Source: Datura wrightii (taxonomy: Eukaryota; Streptophyta; Magnoliopsida; Solanales; Solanaceae). Taken from it: 64,000 nt of DNA. This document shows positions 13,300 to 23,900 of this stretch, piece after piece. The stretch is from contig JASDFA010000002.1 of the NCBI GenBank assembly GCA_035772735.1, forward strand, positions 4,030,001 to 4,094,000, read 5' to 3'. The number at the start of each line of letters is the position of its first letter. The first letter of the stretch is position 1. The notes under the pieces are model-generated. The model had not been told where the DNA came from. It did not search any database and was given only the letters and a program-made list of their open reading frames with translations. Made by a program: the position numbers and the translations under genes.

Positions 13300-13379
13300 T
13301 GAATTTTCAGTTTTGAAAATTTTCATTTTGTTATAAAGAACCGCCCAAATCCATTTTTGAAAATTTGCCAATGTGCCTA

Positions 13380-13476
13380 TCTCTCTCCAAGCTCTTCTAT
13401 CTCCTCATTTTCCCCCTATAGAGCAAAAGTTGAAGCCCCAACAAGAACCCTAATACAGACCCAGAAGATTTTCAAG
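13380..13476 (+). other. Likely 5' UTR exon of the UVI4-like gene
   Basis: A CT-rich leader-like segment ('ctatctctctccaagctcttctatctcc') ends at CAAG|GTAAGT, a near-perfect plant donor with the exon ending at 13476. It is the nearest strong donor upstream of the coding exon at 14141. The transcription start is not defined; the 5' limit given is a guess. Confidence 0.5.
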
Positions 13477-13540
13477 GTAAGTTTTGTTCTATTTACTTCT
13501 TTCCAATAGATGGAAGATTCCCAGTTTACTATTCTATGTT

Positions 13541-13970
13541 CAGTTGGTTACATTTTCCAGCTAAATTGGTCTTCTGGCTCATCAGAAATTTTCTTTCTCT
13601 TAGATACAAGATTCAATCTGGTATTTGAAATTGATGCGTTTGTTATCAGTTGTCTACATTTTTCAGCAAAAATGGTCTTCTGGGTCACCCGAAATTTTGC
13701 TTTCTTTTGCATAAGAGATTCAATCTGGTATATGAAATTGATGCATTTGTTAGCAGTTGTCTACATTTTCCGGCTAAATGGTCTTCTGGGTCTCCATTGT
13801 TTTTCTTTCTTTGCATAAGGGATTCAGTCTGGTATTTGAAATCGATGCATTTGCTATCGATTGTCTACATTTTCCGGCTTAAATGGTCTTCTTGGTCACA
13901 GGATTTTTTCTTTCTTTGCATAAAAGATGCAATCGGGTATTTGAAATTGATGCATTTGCTAATACATGGG
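13541..13970. repeat. Tandem array of four ~105-bp units in the UVI4 leader intron
   Basis: The anchor word 'ggtcttct' recurs at 13568, 13674, 13780 and 13885, spacing 106, 106 and 105 bp. Each unit also carries 'gtctacattttccggct', 'tttctttgcataa', 'gattcaatctggtat' and 'gaaattgatgcattt' with small changes. The array sits inside the leader intron (13477 to 14000 or 14123). The two open frames of 102 and 108 codons here are repeat translations, not genes. Confidence 0.85.
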
Positions 13971-14140
13971 TTCTAATGATAATTTTCTTTTCTTCTTCAG
14001 AAAACTGACATTTAGTTGTTTGGGAATAAAATGGGTTCAGATCAGACTTCACTACTAGTAAAGGACCAAAAGTATTTGATTGAATGGTTTAGATGATATT
14101 TCTTTGTTTGTTTTTTGATTCAGTTGAATATTTTGTAAAG

Positions 14141-16633
14141 ATGGCCGAAGGAAGAGACAGATTATCTAGGAATGAAGACCCAATAGACATCTACAGTCGT
14201 CGACGGAGGTCAATTGGCCAAGGTGGCATTGAGATCTTCGAGGATGAATCACCAGACAGCTCTTCCAGAGCTCCTATAAGGACTACGGCTGAAACAGGGA
14301 GAATGGCCGTTGCAGGCGGTGGTCGTGGTGGTATTGGAAGGATTGGTTTTGGGTCACCAAGAAATAGGCGTGGGCGAAACTCGCTACGAACTCCTGCCAG
14401 GGTGATTGGTCGTCAGAACATTTCGCCAGCAGGTCAGGGGCGAACACGAGGGCGTCAGAGTGTCCTTCCTGTTTGGTATCCAAGAACTCCTCTCCGTGAC
14501 ATCACTTCTATTGTCAGGGTAACTACTTTCTTGCCTATTTAGAGATTGAGCTTCTTTGACATCTGTGTTTTTAAGTCAATATTTGATTGCCTGATAGAGT
14601 TTTGGTTCATCTAGCATTAATAGTTCTAGCAAGAGTATGCTTTTGTCATTTTGGGATTAAAGTAAAGTTCAATTGTTGTCTTCTATCACACTGTTTATTT
14701 GTTTGGCGAGTATATAAATGATCAATAGTTGGGCAAGCTGTTTACAGTTTAAGCTTTCTCAACTTGTTTGCAATAGCCTTTTAGTGGTCTGTACCCAATT
14801 TGAATTAGTGTGTCTAGACATTCCTAGAAGAATTTTTATCTCAATGTATCTTAAACAAGTAGTACATACCAAGTGTATTATGCTCAAAGATTAACTTACC
14901 TATTTACCCCCTATCTATATACTATTTATGATATAGTTAAGAGTTTGATTGGGTTATATAATAGTCCAGAGATGCATTGATGAATCACTTTGAACATAGT
15001 CAAGTAAAATTCCATTAGCGAAAGGATGGATTGAGAACAGAGGTGCCATTATCATTGAGCGTGGAGGGTGCAAGGCAAAAGTAGCTACATCAATATAACA
15101 ATATACCTATGACCTTTTAACAGAGGCAAAATAAATTTCCTCCATAACATAGTGTTTAAGCTGATCTTTGAATAGAGGCAAAAGAAGTTTTCTCCATAAC
15201 ATAGAGTGTGCTAAATCAAAGAACATCAACAACAAGATCTTTGATGTATTGAGAAGTGGCAGAATGGGAGGTGCAAGTGAGAAAGAATCAAACATTGAAG
15301 CAGTATCAAACTGGAAGAAGATGATGGCTTAAAGTTGAAGTAGAATAGGATAGAGGAAGAAGAAAGAAAGAGACCGAAGATAACCTGAAGATTGATACCA
15401 CAAAATAAATTGTATTTCACCATATCATTGTGAATGGGCTCATGAAATACATATAAAGTTCGCATTTCTGTATGAAGATTAGGGAGATTTGGTTTTGTAA
15501 CCTCTTACAAACTTGTTTATAGTTTTATAGTCTTTTTTACAAGAGATTTTCGTTTTTACACATAGGAGATTTGAAAGTTCATTTTCTTCTCTTCAATTTG
15601 TTACTGGCCATAAAAGATCATTTCCCCTTTAGAGATTAAGCTATGTCACATATTAGAACTAATGCAGTACTTATCAATTACCTCCCAATAGATTTTGTTT
15701 CTTTGTATTTTTCGCTTTTGCAGTGTTGTGACTTTATTTATGCACTATACTGGCCCAGCATGTCTCTCGTTACCTCAATTGTTCAGCTATTTAACTTAAA
15801 TAGACAAACTAAAACCAATCAACATCAGTTGCTGAATATTGCTCTCAATTCAAGTTTCCTATCATAACTTTACAATTGGAAACTAGAGAGAGACAGGAGA
15901 AATTCTTTGCTTCTCTTAAGAAAGCTTTGACATGCTTGTGGCTCTGTTATGCCTGTTAAGTATCTTAAAAACCTTAATACTGCAAAAGTGGTATGAGTTC
16001 AACTCGAGCTCACCTCTATGAACTCTCCCAGGTATTACTATAAGCTAGGAACTATTTGGTGTGGACTTCAATGCAGTTGCACTTTTTAGTGTTTGTAGAT
16101 ACATGGCAGGATTTGATATTTTATTACATCTAACATAGCTAAATGCCCTCAAGTAAAGTTTTGCTTTATATAGTTGTAAGGAAAGAAATATTTGGTATCA
16201 TGTAAACTGGATGAGCCTTATTGTAATTGGATTCCCTCCATAGGCCATTGAAAGAACAAGAGCTCGCTTGAGAGAAAGTGAAGGCGAACAACTAGAGAGT
16301 GTTGTATCCCAGGACCATACTGTTCTTGATCCTTCTGAATCTACATCAGGTGCTCAACTTGAGCACAATAATACTATGATTACTCCACGTCCAAAAACCA
16401 GAAGCAGATATCATCCCAAATCTGTTGGTAAAGTGCCAAAGATATTGCTTGATATCACCAATCAGAGTAGTTCTGGAGACTCTGAATGCCTCACACCACA
16501 AAGAAAGCTGCTGAACTCAATTGACACTGTTGAGAAAGATGTGATGGAAGAACTGCATAAATTGAAGAGGACCCCAAGTGCTAGGAAACAAGAGAGGGAC
16601 AAAAGAGTTAAAACTTTGATGTCCATGCGCTGA
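14141..16633 (+). CDS. UVI4: UVI4/GIG1 (POLYCHOME) family APC/C inhibitor
   Basis: Two coding exons, 14141-14518 and 16244-16633, give 255 aa. The junction AGG|GTAAC...CTCCATAG|GCC is phase 0. The family (UVI4 and GIG1/OSD1) binds and restrains the anaphase-promoting complex in the nucleus, controlling endoreduplication and meiotic progression. The translation shows the family hallmarks: an Arg/Gly-rich N-terminal half, a D-box-like RNSL at residues 79-82, GRQN at 90-93 where relatives have a GxEN box, the conserved block LPVWYPRTPLRDIT at 109-122, an Arg-rich AIERTRARLRE at 127-137, LDIT near the middle of exon 2, TPQRKLLNSIDTVEKDVMEE towards the C-terminus, and a final MR tail. Length fits the family (about 240-260 aa). 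ATG 14141 was chosen because the protein aligns from MAEGRDR; the in-frame ATG at 14093 lies in intron-like sequence. UVI4 versus GIG1 cannot be decided here. Confidence 0.9.
14519..16243 (+). other. Intron of the UVI4-like gene (1725 bp)
   Basis: The donor is GTAACT at 14519 and the acceptor CTCCATAG ends at 16243. Frames inside (near 15107, 15226 and 15643) have no recognisable domain. Around 15120-15215 a ~35-bp word ('agaggcaaaa...tccataacatag') occurs twice about 60 bp apart, in a purine-rich block (to about 15400) that may be an old transposon remnant. Confidence 0.75.
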
Positions 16634-17821
16634 TTTTCTGTTTGATGTCCAGCTCAATCAAGGTTGAGGCGCACAGGCTCGGTAATTCTGGAGAAAAGGA
16701 GGTAGTGCAGCTGACCAGGGAGGTAATGTGGATCATCTTCTGATGATCAAACACTTAGTTGAATTAGGATATCTTTTTGATATCTTTCTGTTCCATGTTA
16801 GTAATTGGAGTTAGAATATACCTTTGTAGAATTGACTTTTACATCCTGCTGAAGTTTTTGTTTTGTTGTCTTCCAAGTTCTATTCATCATACGTTGGAGA
16901 TACGCATTTGAATATGTACATAGTATCTGAAGCTGGTTTCATACTTGGGTTCTGTTTTGTGTTTAATAAGGAGATGCAGTTCTATGCTTCATGCACTTCT
17001 TTTTTACTCTCATAAATTGGATCCTGATTTAACTACCATCTGTTAGAACAAACTGGTTGTATTAGTATCATAATGTTGGACAGATATCAGTCTGATGCTG
17101 CTGCTTATTTGATGCCTCATTGGCCACTTAGAACACAAATTTATCTCAGAAACTGAATCCGGTGTATTACTCACCAACTATGCGCATTGCGCGGGATGAA
17201 CCATGTAGAATTCGTTGTATGAACCTCATCTTGCATTATTGTGGAAGATTGTTTTCACGTCTTAAACTCATAGATGTGGAAATTCCCCAATTATCCCTAT
17301 CTTTTTACCTACTCCGCGATATTAATTGTATTGATTGACTTTTTGTTAGAATGTCATACAAATTTAGATCACCTAATCTCTTCTTGATGGCGTCAATTGT
17401 CTCCAACCCAAAATCTTGGCCACCTATGTTGATGATTAATACTCAAAAATTAAATATTAATGAAAAAAAATACTAATAAAAAGGAGAATTTTTTTTTACT
17501 CTCCCTGTCAATTTATGTGGCGTTTTCTTTAGTTATTATTTTAAAAAATAGTTTATTTTTAAATGTTTCATTGTTGATTTATATCCATATAAATTATAAA
17601 GGCTTGTTTTAATCTTTATATTTTTAAAGTTTTTTTTTTCCATCACATAAATTAAAATCGAGAAAGTAATTCTTTTCTTTTTAAAAGATAATTATACTGA
17701 TAACTATTTTTCATCTATATCAACACAACACTATGAAAAGGGCAGGTTAGTATGGAACAAAAGAACAATTAGAAACATTTAGGGGGAAATATAGGTGAAC
17801 ATAAAATTATAAAAGGGCTAA
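16634..17821. other. Convergent intergenic space with the 3' ends of both host genes
   Basis: About 1.19 kb separates the UVI4-like stop (16631-16633) from the TGA stop (17822-17824). The first ~350 bp are T-rich and UTR-like for the + strand gene. A TTTATT word at about 17552 would be an AATAAA signal for the - strand gene. No further gene was seen. Confidence 0.5.
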
Positions 17822-17971
17822 TTATTCGAGCCGAGGACGCGCCAGCCAAAGAGAGCTGAGAGCTCGAAGCCGATGGAAATAATCGCCGATTGCTAGAAAA
17901 CACCTCGCGGCTTGACGAGTAGTTAAGATTTGGTGCAGCCGATGAATCGTTTGGTGCCTCAAATTATCGGC
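17822..17971 (-). CDS. TGA10: Last coding exon (exon 11) of the TGA factor
   Basis: This exon encodes the final 49 residues, starting ADNLRHQTIHRLHQILTTRQ, through AARCFLAIGDYFHRLRALSS, to the stop TAA at 17824-17822. The acceptor reads AACAG|GCC at 17972/17971 and the phase (0) matches exon 10. It has no ATG, so frame-based gene finding that needs a start codon misses it. It is 2392 bp from exon 10. The ADNLR...RALSSLW block is the conserved C-terminal end of the DOG1 region in TGA factors, so the gene keeps its normal end in spite of the LINE fragment in the intron. Confidence 0.93.
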   Translation of the reverse strand, partial: ADNLRHQTIHRLHQILTTRQAARCFLAIGDYFHRLRALSSLWLARPRLE

Positions 17972-20900
17972 CTGTTTATCAGAGAAAATAACAACCGTTT
18001 ATTTCTTCATTTGATTAATAATTTGTACAAGTATATATATATTAATTAGAGTCAATAATAATAATAAATAAACAATAAGTTTGACTTTGGACATCCCTAA
18101 AATTCTTCCGACTTTAATATGGGAAGTGATTGATTTAGGGTGGGTTTGGTACGTATGAATTTTTCGAGGAATTTTTTTTTTTTTGGGGGGGGGGGGTTGG
18201 TTAGGTAGTTATTTTTTAGTATTTGGTTAGTAAATGAAAAATATTACTCGTATTTTAAGAATATTTAAGTATAGCAATATCATGTGTTAGTAATTAGGTT
18301 TTTAAATTTTGATTTTATACTCATATAGTGAACTTCTTAATCTAATATAAGGTTGGCTAAAATTATTGAATTCGGACAATTCCTAAGTGACATTCTAGTT
18401 TTGCGTTCACACACATAGTAAAGGGGCGATAATTTTGCATCAGATATCTGAGAGATGTGGAAAGAATAACTGTGAGAAGCGAAAAAAGCATCAAAAACAA
18501 AGATTCTACCAAAAAATCCCTTGGTTCTGGTAAACGAATCACAACTATAGGTACCTGGGAGCATATCAATGAAATGAGAAAAATTGCTATGGAGTATTTC
18601 TCTAGAATCCTAATGAAACTGTTGGGTCATCCTCAAATAACGTTTAATCCTAGATGCTCGAAAGTGCAGTTAATCCAATTGGGCTTTGCAGATGACATGC
18701 TACTATTTTGCAAAGGGCAAGTCCACAATTTTGTCCAGCTTCTATACAACAGTTTTTAGGAATTCTCTGAAGTTTCAAGATGAATTAACAGTGCAGCGTA
18801 TTTTGAGGGAGTGAATGTAGCAACCTAGGAAGCTATTCTGGACATCTTGGACTTCACAAGAGGGGAAATGCCTTTTAAGTACTTAGGTGTACCACTAAGC
18901 ACTAAAAGACTGTCTGTATCAACTGCTGGACCACTAAGTTTTTATCGTATCCAGAATGGGAGGTGTTGATCAAGTCTGTCATGTTCTCCATCCAAGTATA
19001 TTGGTGGCAAACCTTTGTCCTCCAAGTAAAAGTGATCAAACTCATTGAGCAAACATGAAAGACTTTTCTGTGGACAAGGGGAATAGAGCTCACAAAGAAG
19101 GCATTGATATCATGGGATAAAGTATGTATACCCCGAACAACACAACAGGAGACCTTAATATACTAGATGTCACTGTTTGGAATAGAGCAACAATCCTTAA
19201 ACTACTTTGGAACCTATGCCGGAAAAAGGACAATCTGTGGGTAAAGTGGGTGCACTACTACTATGTATGGGAAGGCACCCCCAACCAGGCTTCGTGGGTG
19301 ATCCAAAAAATATTGAAGACAAGAAAGTATTCGCAGGACATCGGGATTGTGGAAAATGACCTCTCAAGTTGGCAACAGTACTCCATCAAAAATATGTATA
19401 TCCAACTGAGAGGGGCTTTTGAGAAAGTGCCCTGGAGCCGGATCATTTTTAATAACACTGGCTCTCCCAAATGGATCTTTATTTTCAGAATAGCGGACAC
19501 GAGAAGGTTACATACCAAGGATATGGGGAATTACAGACCATTAGAAATGTGTTTCTATGTACTAGCGATAATGACTCCCATGAACACTTTATTTTTCACT
19601 TGTGAGTATTCTTGCTTCATCTGAGATAAGCTACTATGCTGGCAAAGAATTAGATGCCCAGTAAAGTCATGGCTAGAGGTGATAGAAGGGCTTAACTTCT
19701 ATCCTTAGAGTTTCTTTTATCTTTTGTATTCGTAGCATTTTTGAAGTAGAACTGTATGGTTGCCATACCATAACTTCTACAGATGCAAAATACTTTTGGA
19801 AATAAAATTGAGTTTTATTTGCCAAAAAATCTTAAAGTTGTAACTTGATCACGAGCGAATTGGTTGATTTTGCACCCATGAAATATAAAAAAGTGACAAA
19901 CAGTAAGGACTACCTGGGGAGGAGTTAGGGCAACTAAAAGAAAGCTAAATCAAATAGGAATAGGATAAGGAATGCACAAAGGATCAGGGGATTCTAAAAG
20001 CTAAAAGCTTAAAAAAATAGATTGTTAGACTCGGAGGTAACAGTAAGATCTCTGTTTCCAGATAAGGCATGAAGATTTTCCAAAAGTCTCTATATTTATA
20101 CTTACATAAATTTTAAAAAATGAGTTGAAAGATGAGAATACTTACCACGTTACAACCCCCTCTTGTCATGTTTCTTTTCTAAAAAAAGTCATATGCAAAA
20201 ATGAAAATTTTGAGCAAGAAAGAGAGAGAGAGAGTAATGAAAAGATTCATTTAATTTATTATAGTATAATTTTCAAAGTAATGTTACCATTAAAATTTTC
20301 CAACTTGTTATAAAGTGATATTATGGTCCAAAATTAAAATTGTAATTAAGGTTGATAACATACCTGTCTAAGGAAGGCTTCAACAGTGGAGAGTTTGTTG
20401 ATGGCAACAGACATTTGTCCCATGTAGTTTCCCATATTCTCATTATTATTATTATTATTATTATTGTTACCCAAAAATGCAATATCTGATGAGGCAATTA
20501 TTGTGTCTGATAGAGACTGATTCAAAGCTTCCAATCCTTGTGAAAGAACACTCTCAGCTTCTTGTGTTGTTTGTTGTAATCCACATATTCCCAATAATTG
20601 GTTTTCTGTTAATGCCTCTACCTGACTCACTATAATCTGTTCAATCAAGTTAAAGGCAGAGATAGGATCAAGAATTTTGAGTATATATATGAATTTTGAA
20701 TTATTCTTGGAAAATAAATAAATAAATAAACAAACTTATTGAGTTTTGAATTCAATGAATTTTCTTAATATAAATATGACATTGGTCAAAGCTATATACT
20801 AAGTTCGTTCACAAGTGGAAAGTGAATTGCTGGCTGTGGCTGAAAAGAGAGGTTCTGTCTTTCTTCATTCAGATCAAGTAAAGAAAAAAATAGGACGTTC

Positions 20901-23900
20901 TGCCAAACTCATACCTAACTCTGTTTCTGCTATATTAATATCCTATTTGGCCAAGCTTTTGGTAAGCCAAAAGTGTTTTTTTTTTCCTTTTCAAAAAGGA
21001 TTTATTTTAACAAAGTGAGGTGTTTCGCCAAGCTTTTGGGAGAAAATAAGTGTTTCTGTTTTAAATATTACTTTTTTGAAAAGCACTTTAGAAAAAAATA
21101 CATTTAAAAACACTTTTAAAAAAGATTAGTCAAACACTAGTTGTTGTCCAAAAATATATATATTTTAAAAAAATATATTAATCACACACAAACTACTTCT
21201 TGCAAAAGTACTTTTTTAAAATAAACTAATTTTAAAAATTTGGCCTATCAAAATGACCTTATTAATAGTTATTACTGATAAATATACAATAAATAGTGTA
21301 GTAGTTGGAGATAAAATATAAATTAAAAACAAGAATCCTTTAATTTTGTTTCTTGTTAATTGTACTTAACAGGAGTACCAACTAAAGTTAATACATCTAG
21401 AAGGAAGCAGGACTGTTTCTTTATGTCAACGAAAAATAGACAAATTAAGGGTGTGTTTGGCAGGGAGGAAAATACTTTTATTTATTTATTTTTTGTTCGA
21501 TGTATAAATAAAAAATATTTGTATATATCTAACATAAAACTATGAGGATGAGGTGGATGTAGAGGTAGGGTGATGAATGTTGTGGGTGGAAGTAGACAGT
21601 GGGATGAGCGGGGAGTAGACAACGCGACTTGTTTTCTTTACTTTTTATTAAAAAAAAATTCTTATTTTTAAGAAATTTACTTTGCTAAAGAAAATATTTT
21701 TCAATTTTTAAACCAATCTAATATAAAAAATTTAAAAATATTTTTCTGCATGCCAAACAAACCCTAAAGGACAAATAAAGTTAGTAAGACACACATATAG
21801 CTTTATGGTTGAGTAGGGAAATATGTCTAACAGGGTTCTATAAGGAAAAATTCACACAACATCATGAGATGTTCTCCTATAAGTTTGAAAAAGAGGAATT
21901 CAGAAATTTGAATTTATCCTAAAATATTTCATGATGTTTCTGAATTGGCTTCAAATGTCCATATATTGAGAATAATAACGCAATAAAGTGAAATTATATT
22001 CATTCATCATTAGTCAGATATGTCGAATTCAAATAACGATAGATAATAACCGTTGATAATAAGCTAAGATTCATATATACGTACTTTGAGAAGTTCAGAG
22101 GGACGAAAATCGCCGATCCACAAGAAGCAACGCTCAGCTGGAGACTTCCACAAGCCAGAAACCAAATGAAACACATCAGATTTTGCAAGCATGCCCTTGA
22201 GGTTCATCATCTCGTCATAATGTGCCACGATATTTTCCACGTAAATGCGAAGTTCGTCCTCCTGCAAATGCTTCTCAAGTACTGCATTTCTAAGTTCACA
22301 CATGAGTCTGTGATGTTCCTCCAGCCATCTTGCGTACTCCAAATCGAAAACTGCAGCATCTAAAATTCAATATGCAAAAGAATTTTATTTTGTACATACG
22401 CCGATAGTATTAAAAAAAATGACAGTTATACTAGTGATTTGATAGTAATGTTCGGATGGGCTTTGTTGTTCTTTTACGATTAAAATCGAAAGAACTGTAT
22501 CACATTAAAATGTTGATTTAAGTTGAAATAGGCACTGAAATAGTACCTGAGCTGATATTGGCTGTATTAAGTTGAAACCCTTGGTCTCCTCCTAGAAGAA
22601 CACTTCCCCCAACATGAAATCCCTTTAATAAATTAAGCACATACACAAAGAAAAAAAAAAACTTCAGATCTCATAAATATTGAAGATTATTAAATAATTA
22701 CCAACTAATAAAATCTTAGAGTTGGAAAGATAATTACTTGAGATCTGGCCCTTTGTATTTCATGCTCTAATTGAGTGAGCCTTATTCTACTTGTCTCTAG
22801 CTGTTGTACATAAGCCTGTAATACAAAGATCAGGTAGAATTAAATAATCTACAAGAATGATGCCATTAATTCTTTCAATAAAAACGAGTATGATTTCTTG
22901 TATAGTCACTCAATTAATAATTAGAAATTAATGGTTACAAATATATTTGAAATATCATGTATGATTTTTCGAGTTTCATATTTGAACTATTAGGAGTGCG
23001 AGTTTCCGATCTGAATTATCACCAAATGTTTATTGAAACACACCTCAACTATAAATCGTTCATTTTTCCTACTTGAACGATGGTGATATTTCAGGTAGGA
23101 AAAGTGAACAATTGATACTTGAGGTGTACTTCGATAAATATTTGGTAATAGTTTAAATAGAAAAACTCGCACAGCTAATAATTCAAGTATGAAACTCGAA
23201 AAAAAGTAATACTTAACAAGTGTTGTTTACTTTTTATTGAAAAAAATAAATTTAAAATGATAATTATTAGTCGAATGTTTTAAGAAATAAACTCCTCTAA
23301 AGTATAGTAAAATATTGAGTTACAATAATGAACCTTTTTCCTAAGTCTGCTTTTCCTCGCTGCCTCTCTATTCTGAGCAAGTCGCCTTAATGTCTGCAAC
23401 AACAATTTTAAAAAAAAAAACTTTAATATAGTCACATTTTTACGCTATTATGTCACCTAAAAAGATTATAAATAACACATATAGATAAAAAGTGAAATAT
23501 ATTAGTAACTCCAGAATAAGACAACCAAATCGTGTTATGATAAATTACTTATTTCATTTCAATTTATAAGACAGAATTTCAAATAAAAACAAAGAAGATT
23601 TTTTAAATTTGTGACTTCAAACGTATCATAATATTTTTGCGGCTATAAAAGCCTCTTAACCTTGGGGTCTGGTGTTTTAGGTGCATCTTGTTCTGGACTT
23701 GAAGTTGGATCCTTGTGACTTCCCTCTCTCTGAGACCACATTTGAGGAAAAAAAAAAGGGATGTCAAGGTAATTAAATAACAAATGAAAGTACATACATT
23801 AACATCGTTTGATCAGCGCATAAAGTTATCCCGGTATTATAATTCTGAGATTATAATTTTGAGATTAATTTATTTCATCTAGTGGTGGGATAAAATAATA

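Noticed and set aside
13510..13976. Two overlapping open frames of 102 and 108 codons
   Set aside because: They are translations of a 105-bp tandem array inside the UVI4 leader intron, so the 'protein repeats' are the DNA repeats.
14283..14483. 66-codon frame antisense to UVI4 exon 1
   Set aside because: Shadow of a conserved coding exon; the + strand protein is clearly the real one.
18457..18759. 100-codon frame taken as a host gene
   Set aside because: Its second half is a LINE reverse transcriptase (FADD box); it breaks within the element and lies in a TGA intron.
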